The translations under genes were made by a program, and so were the position numbers. From assembly GCF_015690355.1 (NCBI RefSeq), contig NZ_JADPRT010000005.1, positions 388,503-452,502 on the forward strand: DNA of 64,000 bases, read 5' to 3'. The stretch comes from Streptacidiphilus fuscans (lineage in GTDB: Bacteria > Actinomycetota > Actinomycetes > Streptomycetales > Streptomycetaceae). The notes beneath the pieces were generated by a model. It had not been told where the DNA came from, searched no databases, and worked only from the letters and a program-made list of their open reading frames with translations. Below are positions 15,768 through 24,241 of this stretch, piece after piece (positions within the stretch are counted from its first letter, which is position 1; each line of letters starts with the position of its first letter).

Positions 15768-18101
15768 TTGTCAAACGTGCCGAACGAAGAAATGCGCCGC
15801 GAGCAGGATTTCCTCGACCGGCTCCGCGCGCGCGTCGTCGCACTCGAGACGGCGGCCGGCGAGGCCGTCAGCGCCGCGCTTCGGCAGGACGTGATCTCCG
15901 CCCAGTCGCGGCTGGAGCGGGACGTGATGGTGGCGGAGCAGTCGGGGCTGCTCGCGGCGTTCGCGTCCGGTGAGGAGGGGCTGTGCTTCGGCCGGCTGGT
16001 GTTCCAGGACGGGGGTGATCACCACATCGGACGGATCGGGATCCGGGCGGACGACGACGAGCGGACGCCGCTGGTGGTCGACTGGCGGGCCGACATGGCG
16101 CGGCCGTTCTACCTCGCCACCGGGCACACGCCGATGGGGCTGCGCCGCAGGCGGCACATCACGACGCATCGCAACCAGGTGACCGCGCTGCACGACGAGA
16201 TCCTCGACCTGGAGGACACGGAGCGCTCGGGGTACGAGGGCTCCGACGCCGATGCGGTGCTGCTGTCCGCGCTGGACGCGGCCCGTACCGGGCGGATGCA
16301 CGACATCGTGCAGACCATCCAGGCCGACCAGGACCGGATCATCCGCGCGCCGCACCAGGGCGTCATGGTCGTCGAGGGCGGACCGGGGACCGGAAAGACG
16401 GCCGTGGCGCTGCACCGCGCCGCCTATCTCCTCTATGCGCAGCGCGAGTTGCTCGCCCGACGGGCCGTGCTGATCGTCGGGCCGAACGCCGCGTTCCTCA
16501 GCTACATCGGGCAGGTGCTCCCCTCCCTGGGCGAGACCGGCGTGCTGCTTGCGACGCCGGCCGAGCTCTACCCGGGCGTGGTCGCGACCGGGAGGGACAC
16601 ACCGCTCGCCGCCGCCGTCAAGGGCGGTGCGGCCATGGCGGACGCACTCGCCGCGCACCTGCGGGACCTGCAACGACTGCCTGAGCAGGCCGCGTTGGTG
16701 ATCGAGCACGAGGACGGAGTGCTGCTGCTGGACCGCCAGATCGCCGCCGCCGCGCGCGAGCGCGCCAGGGCGGCGCAGCTGCCGCACAACCTGGCCCGGC
16801 CGCACTTCGCCTTCTCGGTGATCGACCAGCTCACCGCGCAGCTCGTCGAGCGGATCGGCGCGGACCCCTACGGCGGGCCGAACCTGCTCGGGCCGGACGA
16901 CCAGGCGCAGTTGGGCAAGGCCGTGGCCACCAGCCCCGCCGTGCATGCCGCGATCGAGGAGCTGTGGCCGCTGCTGACACCGGAGCAGCTGGTCGCGGAC
17001 TTCCTCGCCGACCCGACCCACCTCCCGCACCACGAGGCCGAGGCGATCCGGCGACCGGACCCGTCCGCGTCCGTCCCGCCGCAGGAGCCGGACTGGACGC
17101 CGGCCGACGTGGCGCTGCTGGACGAGGCCGCGGAGCTGCTGGGCGACGACGACTCGGCGCGGCGTGCGGCCGAGGAGGCGCGGCGGCAACAGGCGATCGC
17201 GTACGCGCAGGGCGTGCTCGACCTCTCCTACGGCTCGCGGACGCTGGAGTTCGAGGACAAGGACGAGGAGGACTCGGAGGTGCTGGCCGCGCACGACCTG
17301 ATCGACGCGGAGCGGCTGGCCGACCGGCAGGAGGAGCTGGACCACCGCAGTGCGGCGGAGCGCGCGGCGGCGGACCGGACGTGGGCGTTCGGGCACATCA
17401 TCGTCGACGAGGCGCAGGAGCTGTCGCCGATGCTGTGGCGGCTGTTGATGCGACGCTGCCCGACCCGGTCGATGACCCTGGTCGGTGACCCGGCGCAGAC
17501 CTCCGAGCCGGGCGGCTGCGGCAGTTGGGACGCGGCGCTGACGCCGCACGTCGGGGACCGGTGGCAGCGGGTGGTGCTGGACGTCAACTACCGCACCCCG
17601 GCGGAGATCATGGACGTGGCCGCGCGGATCCCGCAGGCGACGGACCCGGCGTACACGCCGCCGCGCTCCGTCCGGTCCACGGGTGTGCCGCCGCGCGCGG
17701 AGCACGTCGCGGACACGGCGGCGCTGCCTGCGGCGGTGGCGCGTGTGGTCGCGGAGGAGCAGCGGGCGCTGACCGGCACCGAGCGCCGTCTGGCCGTGAT
17801 CGCCACTCCCGAGCACCACGCCACGCTGCTCGCGGAGTTGCCCATGGCGTCGGCCGCGACCGGGTCGCTGGAGGTGACGCCGGACCTGACCCAGCCCGTG
17901 GTGCTGCTGACTCCTGGGCAGGCCAAGGGGCTGGAGTTCGACGCGGTGGTCGTGGTCGAGCCGGACGGCTTCGGGGCGAACGAGCTGTATGTGGCGCTGA
18001 CCCGTGCCACGCAGCGGCTCGCCGTCGTCCATGCCGACACGCTTCCGCACGCTCTCGCGCCGGCCCTGACGGAGCCGACGCGGACGCGGGCGGCGATCTG
18101 A
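15768..18101 (+). CDS. helR: HelD-family RNA polymerase recycling ATPase, HelR-like
   Basis: UvrD/Rep-like superfamily 1 motor that binds RNA polymerase. The N-terminal coiled coil begins EEMRREQDFLDRLRARVVALE. Walker A is GGPGTGKTAVALHRAAYLLY (about 204), Walker B IIVDEAQELSP (about 544-554), then LVGDPAQTS and NYRTPAEI, and C-terminal VALTRATQRLAVVH. A strongly acidic stretch EFEDKDEEDSE (about 494) lies where HelR-type proteins carry the primary-channel loop. In Streptomyces and mycobacteria HelR removes stalled or rifamycin-bound polymerase and gives rifamycin tolerance; here the role is inferred from homology. The TTG at 15768 has GGGAG at good spacing; GTG 15777 and ATG 15792 are alternatives (about 777 residues). 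Confidence 0.85.
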   Translation: MSNVPNEEMRREQDFLDRLRARVVALETAAGEAVSAALRQDVISAQSRLERDVMVAEQSGLLAAFASGEEGLCFGRLVFQDGGDHHIGRIGIRADDDERTPLVVDWRADMARPFYLATGHTPMGLRRRRHITTHRNQVTALHDEILDLEDTERSGYEGSDADAVLLSALDAARTGRMHDIVQTIQADQDRIIRAPHQGVMVVEGGPGTGKTAVALHRAAYLLYAQRELLARRAVLIVGPNAAFLSYIGQVLPSLGETGVLLATPAELYPGVVATGRDTPLAAAVKGGAAMADALAAHLRDLQRLPEQAALVIEHEDGVLLLDRQIAAAARERARAAQLPHNLARPHFAFSVIDQLTAQLVERIGADPYGGPNLLGPDDQAQLGKAVATSPAVHAAIEELWPLLTPEQLVADFLADPTHLPHHEAEAIRRPDPSASVPPQEPDWTPADVALLDEAAELLGDDDSARRAAEEARRQQAIAYAQGVLDLSYGSRTLEFEDKDEEDSEVLAAHDLIDAERLADRQEELDHRSAAERAAADRTWAFGHIIVDEAQELSPMLWRLLMRRCPTRSMTLVGDPAQTSEPGGCGSWDAALTPHVGDRWQRVVLDVNYRTPAEIMDVAARIPQATDPAYTPPRSVRSTGVPPRAEHVADTAALPAAVARVVAEEQRALTGTERRLAVIATPEHHATLLAELPMASAATGSLEVTPDLTQPVVLLTPGQAKGLEFDAVVVVEPDGFGANELYVALTRATQRLAVVHADTLPHALAPALTEPTRTRAAI

Positions 18102-18425
18102 CAGGAGCGACCGTCCGACCCGGGCCGCAGTCCAACGCGGGCCACAGTCCAGCGCGGGGCCGGTGACACGCCGTGTGCAGAGTATTCACGATCGGGCAAC
18201 GGTGTGGTGACCCGGAGTTCGCGACGGTCGATCATGATCGTGGTGAGTCCGGGCGCAAGACCCGTTCGAGGACGCGGAGGGCACCCAGCTGGTGGCCGGG
18301 AACCGGTGACCAGTGACGGCTGACCGGCGACCCGCAGCCGGTCACGTTACGCTGCCCACGGCGGGCCGGGGCCTCGGCCTCGGCCCGCTTCTCGTCCCTG
18401 TCGATCACCCTCGCGAGGCCCCTGC
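18102..18425. other. 324-bp intergenic region without a recognisable gene
   Basis: Open frames here are extensions of frames from the neighbours and lack family signatures. It contains a 17-bp direct repeat (18125-18141 and 18142-18158, ccNcagtccaNcgcggg), a short palindrome GATCATGATC near 18231, and presumably the thioesterase promoter near its right end. No clear terminator with a T-tract follows the HelR gene. Confidence 0.5.
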
Positions 18426-19208
18426 ATGACGACGACGCCCGGCACCGCCACTCCTTGGCTGCGCATCACCACCCCGCGCCCGAACGCCCGACTGCGGCTG
18501 GTGTGTCTGCATCCGGCCGGGGCTGGGCCGATGTTCTTCCGCACCTGGGACGCCGCGCTGCCGGAGGACGTCGAGGTCGCGGCGGTCCAACTGCCCGGGC
18601 GGGAGAGCCGGTTCGCCGAGAAGCCGGTGCAGGACTTCGAGCAGGCGGTCGCCGCCCTGCACGCGGCGCTGCGTCCGGTGCTCACCGGGTCCACTCCGTA
18701 CGCGCTGTTCGGACACAGCATGGGCGCGCTGCTCGCGTACGGGCTGGCGGTCGCGGCGCGGCGCCATGGTGACCCGGAGCCGGTCCGACTCTTCTTCAGC
18801 GGGTCCGCCGGCCCGGGTGTGCCGCGTCGCCACAAGGGGCGGCACGCCTGGACCGACGCGGAGATCGTCGCCGACCTGCGGGCGATGGGCGGCACTCCCG
18901 AGGAGGTGCTGGCCGACCGGGAGTTGCTGGAGCTGATCCTGCCGCCGCTGCGCGCCGACTACGCGCTGTGCGACACCTTCGAGTCCGCGCCGACGGCAGC
19001 GGCCTTCGGCGCGGCGCGCGTCCTGACCTGCCCGGTCTCGATCCTGGGCGGCGAGGACGACGACTACAGCGCCGCGGACCTGGCCCGTTGGTCCGCGGTG
19101 ACGAGCGGGCCGTCGGTCCAACGGGTCTTCCCCGGCGGGCACTTCTTCCTCACGTCCCCCTCCGCCGACGCGGTCCACGCCGCGGTCCGCACGGATCTGG
19201 GACTCTGA
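18426..19208 (+). CDS. Type II thioesterase (alpha/beta hydrolase)
   Basis: A 260-residue stand-alone thioesterase of the TesA/GrsT family that hydrolyses aberrant acyl chains from carrier proteins of NRPS/PKS lines. It shows LVCLHPAGAGPMFFRTW (oxyanion region), QLPGRESRF, the nucleophile elbow GHSMG with Ser98, the catalytic Asp region in SILGGEDDDYS, and the catalytic His in FPGGHFFL. No NRPS or PKS genes lie in the window, so it is an orphan here and may edit a distant assembly line. The 3' end overlaps a 13-bp tandem repeat. Confidence 0.9.
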   Translation: MTTTPGTATPWLRITTPRPNARLRLVCLHPAGAGPMFFRTWDAALPEDVEVAAVQLPGRESRFAEKPVQDFEQAVAALHAALRPVLTGSTPYALFGHSMGALLAYGLAVAARRHGDPEPVRLFFSGSAGPGVPRRHKGRHAWTDAEIVADLRAMGGTPEEVLADRELLELILPPLRADYALCDTFESAPTAAAFGAARVLTCPVSILGGEDDDYSAADLARWSAVTSGPSVQRVFPGGHFFLTSPSADAVHAAVRTDLGL

Positions 19209-19254
19209 GCCCGGGCTCTGAACCCAGGCTCTGAACCCGGGCTCTGGCCCGGCT
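19205..19254. repeat. 13-bp tandem repeat, about 3.9 copies, across a stop codon
   Basis: Units ctgaNcccNggct start at 19205, 19218, 19231 and 19244 (last partial). The first unit contains the thioesterase TGA. The unit is self-complementary in part (agcccgggct), so the RNA could fold and act as a terminator. Confidence 0.8.
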
Positions 19255-19303
19255 CGACGGATATCGTGCGTGTCGGTCCTGGCCGAGGCGCGTTGAACGG
19301 TTC

Positions 19304-19819
19304 ATGAGCAAGCGAAGCTGCCGTGTCCGGCACGGAAGGATGACCGGAATCCGGGGTCAGGCGCTGGGGCTGGTGGTCGCATCCGTTGTGGCCGCGCTCA
19401 GCGGCTGCGCGGCACAGGGAAGTTGGACGCTAGGCCAACCGCCTGCGGCAGCCGGTGGCCCGAGCGGGATGCCCACCCCTGCCGTCTCTCCTGGGTCGTC
19501 CCACTCACCCGGCACGGCTGCGTCGCCGCGCGGACGGCTCGTGGTACGGGACCGACCGACACCGGCGGCTTCGGCCACCGCGTCCGCCACCCCCACCCAG
19601 ACCGGCAACGACGAAAGCAGCGGCAACGGCCGGGGATCCGCCGCGTCGGCACGGCAGCGGCACGTCCGGCCCACGACCCATGCCATGGACGGCGGGTCAC
19701 GTCACAGGGTCTCGGGGATGCCGCCCTTGCAGAGCGGGCGTCAGTCGTGCACCGAACTCGCCAAGGAAGTCGGGCTGCCTGAGAGCCTGGCTGCCCAGTG
19801 CCACGCGATCTACGGATGA
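19304..19819 (+). CDS. Putative secreted lipoprotein, unknown function
   Basis: A 171-residue protein with a basic N-terminus, a hydrophobic stretch (GLVVASVVAALSG) and a lipobox LSGC with Cys near residue 36, followed by a long Pro/Ser/Ala-rich linker. The C-terminal 40 residues (SCTELAKEVGLPESLAAQCHAIYG) look like a small folded part with two Cys. No family recognised. ATG 19304 or ATG 19340 could start it; neither has a good Shine-Dalgarno. Called on the lipobox; overlapping minus-strand frames have no signature. It is followed by a strong hairpin. Confidence 0.5.
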   Translation: MSKRSCRVRHGRMTGIRGQALGLVVASVVAALSGCAAQGSWTLGQPPAAAGGPSGMPTPAVSPGSSHSPGTAASPRGRLVVRDRPTPAASATASATPTQTGNDESSGNGRGSAASARQRHVRPTTHAMDGGSRHRVSGMPPLQSGRQSCTELAKEVGLPESLAAQCHAIYG

Positions 19820-19857
19820 ATGAGTGAGCGGACCGCCCATACGCAGCAGCACGACGC

Positions 19858-19895
19858 CCCGTGGTCACGGAGCCTTGCTGCTCCGTGACCACGGG
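19858..19895. terminator. Perfect 16-bp stem hairpin between convergent genes
   Basis: Arms CCCGTGGTCACGGAGC (19858-19873) and its exact complement (19880-19895) enclose a 6-nt loop. It lies between the lipoprotein stop (19819) and the EF-Tu paralogue stop (19909), so it probably ends both transcripts. No T-tract, which is common in streptomycete terminators. Confidence 0.75.
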
Positions 19896-19908
19896 ACCTG
19901 GGTGGACC

Positions 19909-21120
19909 CTAGACGGCGCCCACTGTGCCCACTGTCCTGCCCGTCCCGACCGTCCCGACCGTCCCGGCGGCGACCGTGCGGCCGCCCTCGCGGACCGCGA
20001 AGCCGAGGCCGGGCTCCAGCGGAACCGGCTGACCGAGCGTCACCTCGACGTCGACAGTGTCGCCCGGCATCGCCAGCGGCACGCCGTCCGGCAGCACGAG
20101 GTCGCCGACGACGTCACCGGTGCGCAGGTAGAACTGCGGCCGGTAGCCGCTGGTGATCGGCGTGCGGCGACCCCCGTCCGCCGTGCTCAGCAGGTGCAGC
20201 CGGGCGGTGAACGAGTCGTGCACCGCGGCGGTGCCCGCCGCCGCGACCACCTGACCGCGGCGCACCTCGCCGCGCTGGACGCCGCGCAGCAGCAGCGCGA
20301 CGTTGTCACCCGCCTCCGCGCTGTCCATGGTCCGGCCGAAGGTCTCCACTCCGGTGACCACCGAGACCACCTCCGAGCCGTAGCCCAGCACGTCCACCCG
20401 GTCGCCCATCCTGATCCGACCACGCTCGACCGCCCCGGTCACGACGGTGCCGCGGCCGGTGATGGTCAGCACGTTCTCGATCGGCATGAGGAACGGCACG
20501 TCGGTGTAGCGGACGGGCGTCGGCACGTACGCGTCGACCGCGTCGAGCAGCCCCAGCAGCGCGGCCGACCACTGCGGGTCGCCCTCCAGGGCGCGCAGCC
20601 CGGAGACCCGGACGACCGGCAGTCCCTCGCCGTCGTAGCCGTGGGCGGTGAGCAGCTCGCGGACCTCCAACTCGACCAGGTCGAGCAGCTCCGGGTCCCC
20701 GGCGTCGGCCTTGTTGAGCGCCACCACCACGTGCTCGACGCCGACCTGACGGGCAAGGAGCACGTGCTCGGCGGTCTGGGGCATGACGCCGTCGTGGGCG
20801 GACACGACCAGGATCGCGCCGTCCAGCTGCGCCGCGCCCGTGATCATGTTCTTGACGAAGTCGGCGTGGCCCGGCATGTCCACGTGGGCGTAGTGACGGG
20901 TGGCCGTCTCGTACTCGACGTGGGAGATGTTGATGGTGATGCCGCGCGCGGCCTCCTCCGGGGCGCGGTCGATGCGGTCGAACGGCACGTAGCTGCCGCC
21001 GCCGCGCTCGGCCAGCACCTTGGTGATGGCGGCGGTGAGGGTGGTCTTGCCGTGGTCGACGTGACCCATGGTGCCGATGTTCAGGTGCGGCTTGGTCCGC
21101 ACGAAGGCCTGCTTGGCCAT
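19909..21120 (-). CDS. tuf: Divergent elongation factor Tu paralogue (EF-Tu3-like)
   Basis: A 403-residue translational GTPase that delivers aminoacyl-tRNA. All G motifs are kept: GHVDHGKT (19-26), the switch I Thr in [14 protein letters not shown] (about 59-72), DMPGHAD with catalytic His85, and NKAD (136-139). It differs from housekeeping EF-Tu at usually fixed places: DMPGHADFV instead of DCPGHADYV, AAQLDG for AAQMDG, and SGLRALEGD. The usual C-terminus is replaced by a [18 protein letters not shown] tail built from a 9-bp repeat. It stands alone, away from fusA and rpsL, like Streptomyces tuf3 genes reported to respond to amino acid starvation. A structured leader precedes it. Confidence 0.92.
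   Translation of the reverse strand: MAKQAFVRTKPHLNIGTMGHVDHGKTTLTAAITKVLAERGGGSYVPFDRIDRAPEEAARGITINISHVEYETATRHYAHVDMPGHADFVKNMITGAAQLDGAILVVSAHDGVMPQTAEHVLLARQVGVEHVVVALNKADAGDPELLDLVELEVRELLTAHGYDGEGLPVVRVSGLRALEGDPQWSAALLGLLDAVDAYVPTPVRYTDVPFLMPIENVLTITGRGTVVTGAVERGRIRMGDRVDVLGYGSEVVSVVTGVETFGRTMDSAEAGDNVALLLRGVQRGEVRRGQVVAAAGTAAVHDSFTARLHLLSTADGGRRTPITSGYRPQFYLRTGDVVGDLVLPDGVPLAMPGDTVDVEVTLGQPVPLEPGLGFAVREGGRTVAAGTVGTVGTGRTVGTVGAV
19912..19974. repeat. 9-bp tandem repeat forming the EF-Tu paralogue C-terminus
   Basis: Seven degenerate 9-bp units (gaccgtccc-like) in frame with the minus-strand EF-Tu gene give a Gly-Thr-Val repeating tail in place of the conserved terminal beta-strand region. 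Two units (19948-19956 and 19957-19965) are identical. Confidence 0.8.
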
Positions 21121-21428
21121 GGTGATTCTGCTCCGGAAGTCTTGTGTGACAAGCGATCTGACGGGACCTCAGCGTCGGGCCGACCTTCCCCGACTGAGGT
21201 CCCGGGGACGCGTCCCGGAGAAGGTCAGCTTCGCGCGCCGCCTGCGGCTGCGACTGCAGTTGCGGTTGCAGTTGCAGTTGCGGCCACGACTGCCGGAATG
21301 AGGGCAGCGGCCATCGCACCCGCGACTGCGGGGAACTGGGCGATGGGCTGCGGGAACATGCGGATCATCCTGCCGGTGGAACCCACTCGGGCGCCAACGG
21401 TTTTCCACGTGCTCCTACGCGTCAGGAG
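21121..21428 (-). promoter_or_regulatory. 308-bp leader/promoter region of the EF-Tu paralogue with strong hairpins
   Basis: On the minus strand a stem with 11-bp perfect arms (21162-21172 and 21194-21204, CGGGACCTCAG / CTGAGGTCCCG) extends inward by a further TCGGG/CCCGA pairing. A small CTTGT/ACAAG stem (21141-21153) follows, then GGAG about 12 bp before the ATG. These are within 85 nt of the start, so they are probably in the mRNA leader. A 6-bp repeat (cagttg/cggttg, about 21257-21280) lies further up. The stop of this gene's upstream neighbour is beyond 21428, and no gene is seen in the stretch. Confidence 0.6.
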
Positions 21429-22394
21429 TCACCGGACCGCAGGAGCGAGCGCGGCCAGGCGTGGGATCAGGGTGGTTGCCGTGCCGCCGAGGACGGCGCT
21501 GCGTTCTGCGGCGGTGAGCTCGGCGCTGGCCTCGATCCGGCCGCGGTTGGCGACGGCGAGGTCGCGGCGCAGGTAGGGGTAGTCGGAGCCGAAGACGACG
21601 TGGTCGATGCCCACGACGTCGCGCAGCATCCGCAGCACCGGGTCGCTCCAGGACAGGGCGGTGTCCCAGTACAGGCGGCGGAACGTGTCCGCCGCCGTGC
21701 CGCGGGCCTCGGCTTCGGGGACGACGTCCATCTCGTCGACGATGCCGAACCGACCGGCCAGGTACGGCACGGTGCCGCCCGCGTGGGAGAGGACGTACTT
21801 CACATCAGGGGTGCGGGCGAAGGTGTTGCTGTAGTGCAGCCGGGCGACGGCGCGTGTGGTGTCCGCCGGGAAGTCGACGAGTGAGTCGGGCAGGCCGAGC
21901 GCATGGGCGACCGGGTCGGGCGACGGATTGGGGTGCACGAACACCACCGCCGAGCGGCGCTGCAGTTCGTCGAAGAGCGGGTCGAAACGCGGGTCGCCGA
22001 GGTAGACGCCTTGGGTGTTGCTGAACAGCACGACGCCGTCCAGCCCCAGGACGTCGAAGGCGTAGGCCAGTTCGTTCAGCGCGCCGTCGGCGTCCGGCAG
22101 CGGGAGGCAGGCGAAGCCGCCGAACCGGTCGGGGCGGTCGCGGATCAGCTCTGCTGCCAGTTCGTTGCACCGCCGGGCCAACGCCCGTGCTGCGGCGTCA
22201 TCGCCGGTGTGCACCCCGGGGGTGCTGACGGAGGTGACGGCGACGTCGATGCCTGCGTCGTCCAGGAACGACAGCGTGCTCGCCCGCGACCACGGCGGCG
22301 GCGCGATGCCGCCCACCGGGTGGTCGCCCTCGTTGGTCGCCCGCCAGAAGAAGTCGGGCAGGATGTGGTGGTGGATGTCGACCGTGAACGTCAC
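21429..22394 (-). CDS. Amidohydrolase, ACMSD-like decarboxylase group
   Basis: A 321-residue TIM-barrel enzyme of amidohydrolase-2 family starting MTFTVDIHHHILPDFFW, with the full metal motif HxH in DIHHH. Further ligands fit VFVHPNPSP (about 170), LSHAGGTVPYLAGR (about 225) and VFGSDYPYLRRD (about 285). This layout resembles 2-amino-3-carboxymuconate semialdehyde decarboxylase and gamma-resorcylate decarboxylase relatives. It is 62 bp downstream of a GMC oxidoreductase on the same strand and likely shares its promoter, suggesting two steps in degradation of an alcohol or aromatic compound. Confidence 0.87.
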   Translation of the reverse strand: MTFTVDIHHHILPDFFWRATNEGDHPVGGIAPPPWSRASTLSFLDDAGIDVAVTSVSTPGVHTGDDAAARALARRCNELAAELIRDRPDRFGGFACLPLPDADGALNELAYAFDVLGLDGVVLFSNTQGVYLGDPRFDPLFDELQRRSAVVFVHPNPSPDPVAHALGLPDSLVDFPADTTRAVARLHYSNTFARTPDVKYVLSHAGGTVPYLAGRFGIVDEMDVVPEAEARGTAADTFRRLYWDTALSWSDPVLRMLRDVVGIDHVVFGSDYPYLRRDLAVANRGRIEASAELTAAERSAVLGGTATTLIPRLAALAPAVR

Positions 22395-22456
22395 GGCAAT
22401 CTCCCTGGTCAGCGTGGTGGACGATCAGCTTGGCCTAACGACGGTGTGAGGGAGTG

Positions 22457-24007
22457 TCAGTCGGCGTAGACGCGCCGGTGGATGTGCTCGGCCAGCATGA
22501 TCGTGGTGACGTTGGTGACCGTGGAGGGCACCTCCGGGATGATCGAGGCGTCCACGACGCGCAGCCCGCTGACGCCCTTGACCGCGCCGACCGAGTCGAC
22601 GACGGCCCAGGGGTCGTGCGGGCCGCCCATCGGGGCGGTCGAGGTGGGGTGCCCGTAGACGGCGACGTTGGCGGCGATGGCCTCGGCCAGGGCCGCGTCG
22701 TCGGCCACAGCATCGCCGGGGGCCAACTCGCCTGCGACGAACGGCGCGAAGACATGGTTGCGGGCGATCTCGCGGCCGATCTTGACGGCCTCCAGCAGGC
22801 GGCGGGCGTCGCGGGCGGTGCCGAGGTAGTTGGGATCGATGAGCGGTGCGGCGTGGGGGTCGCGGCTCGCCAGTGTGAGCGTTCCGGTCGACTCGGGCAG
22901 CGTGAGCGCGGCCATCAGCACGATCGCTCCTCCGGTCGGGCTGAAGGAGCCGGGCATCAGGTGGGTCGCGGTCACCTGGATGTCCAGTTCGTCGCCGACG
23001 GCCTCGCTGGACGCCGTCCACAGCAGGGAGCCGACCGCCGGGGTCATCTCCAGGTGATCGGGGGCCAGGGCGTAGGCGTTGACGAAGGCGGGCTGGTCCT
23101 GGAGTCGCCGCCCGACGGGCAGGTCGGCGACGACGGGGATGCCCAGCGCGGTCAGGTCGTCGGCAGGGCCGATGCCGGAGCGCAGCAGGATCGCCGGGCT
23201 GCCGTAGGTGCCACCGGAGAGGATCACCTCGCGGGCCCGGAACACCGTGCCGTCCGCGGCGACGACGCCGGTGGCGGTGGTGCCGCCCACGCTGTCCGAG
23301 CCACCCGAGCTGTCCGAGCCGTCGAACAGGACCCGGTCGACGGTGATGTCGCCGCGCACGGTGAGGTTGGGGCGACGCAGCACCTCGGCGGTCAGGTAGA
23401 CGAGCCCGGTGTTCTGGCGGACGCCGTCGACGACGTTGACCGGGTAGCCGTCGGCGCCGTTCTGCTCCGCGCCGTTGAAGTCGCGCACCCGCTTGTACCC
23501 GTGGGCCACCGACGCCTCGACGAAGCCGAGCAGGGACGGCGTCAGTTCCGCGTCCGCGCGCTGGCGGATCGGCAGCGGGCCGGTCCGTCCGTGGTGGGCG
23601 TCGTCACCGGTGGGCGTTTTCTCCAGCATCCGGAACACCGGCAGCACGTCGTCGTAGGACCAGCCCTCGGCGCCGTGCGCGCCCCACTTGGCCAGGTCGG
23701 CGGCGCGCGCCCGGACGGCGACGCCCGCGTTCACGGCGGAGCTGCCGCCGAGCACCTTGCCGCGCGGCGTAGCGAGCTGCGGCAACCGGTCGGTGCCCCG
23801 GGAGGAGTAGCCCCAGTCGTGCTCCGGGTCGGCGACCCGGTCCGCGTCCAGCAGCGCGGCCGGGTACGCGTCGGGCGCGTACGCCCGCCCGGCCTCCAGC
23901 AGCAGCACCTTTCGGGCGGGGTCCTCGCTGAGTCGTGCCGCGAGCACGGCACCGGCGGAACCGCCGCCGACGACAACGACGTCGGCGATCTCCATGGCGT
24001 CGGACAT
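22457..24007 (-). CDS. GMC family FAD-dependent oxidoreductase (choline dehydrogenase-like)
   Basis: A 516-residue flavoprotein oxidising alcohols. N-terminal FAD site VVGGGSAGAVLAARLSE (about 12-28) with LLLEAGR, GMC signature 1 in ATPRGKVLGGSSAVNAG (about 78-94), signature 2 in REVILSGGTYGSPAILLRSGIG (about 255), and the C-terminal catalytic His in VYGHPTSTAPMGG plus the second catalytic region in PSTVTNVTTIMLAEHI. Unlike copies with long insertions, it is of standard length. First gene of an operon with the downstream amidohydrolase. A palindrome overlaps its predicted -35 box. Confidence 0.92.
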   Translation of the reverse strand: MSDAMEIADVVVVGGGSAGAVLAARLSEDPARKVLLLEAGRAYAPDAYPAALLDADRVADPEHDWGYSSRGTDRLPQLATPRGKVLGGSSAVNAGVAVRARAADLAKWGAHGAEGWSYDDVLPVFRMLEKTPTGDDAHHGRTGPLPIRQRADAELTPSLLGFVEASVAHGYKRVRDFNGAEQNGADGYPVNVVDGVRQNTGLVYLTAEVLRRPNLTVRGDITVDRVLFDGSDSSGGSDSVGGTTATGVVAADGTVFRAREVILSGGTYGSPAILLRSGIGPADDLTALGIPVVADLPVGRRLQDQPAFVNAYALAPDHLEMTPAVGSLLWTASSEAVGDELDIQVTATHLMPGSFSPTGGAIVLMAALTLPESTGTLTLASRDPHAAPLIDPNYLGTARDARRLLEAVKIGREIARNHVFAPFVAGELAPGDAVADDAALAEAIAANVAVYGHPTSTAPMGGPHDPWAVVDSVGAVKGVSGLRVVDASIIPEVPSTVTNVTTIMLAEHIHRRVYAD

Positions 24008-24144
24008 CTCAACCTCCAGGTGGATACGCGTATTGACGGATCATCACTTCTTGGCGAGGGCGAGCTGTGTCGAGAGAAACCGTCCGATCCGATCCAGGGC
24101 GGCTGCGGCCTCATCAAGGACCGGCAGCTTCACTTGACACTTCA

Positions 24145-24175
24145 ACTATACGCACTCGACTTGAATGTTCAAGTC
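24145..24175 (-). promoter_or_regulatory. Predicted promoter with palindromic operator for the GMC-amidohydrolase operon
   Basis: On the minus strand TTGAAC (24172-24167) and TATAGT (24150-24145) are separated by 16 bp. The perfect dyad GACTTGAA-tg-TTCAAGTC (24158-24175) covers the -35 box, so a repressor bound there would block polymerase. The transcript start would lie about 130 nt before the GMC ATG. Confidence 0.6.
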
Positions 24176-24241
24176 ATCCGCCATGCGAAGAGAGAACGCG
24201 GCCGGGCTGTCTCCGGCCGCCCTCCAGGCCGCAGGCTGCGC

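Noticed and set aside
15771-18050. A 759-residue open frame on the minus strand
   Set aside because: Antisense shadow of the HelR-like gene with low-complexity Arg/Leu/Gly composition.
18102-18425. Possible small gene or RNA in the 324-bp gap
   Set aside because: No ribosome site with a plausible frame, no tRNA-like or known RNA fold, only short repeats.
18426-19208. Thioesterase II as sign of a biosynthetic gene cluster
   Set aside because: No NRPS, PKS, carrier protein or tailoring genes lie nearby.
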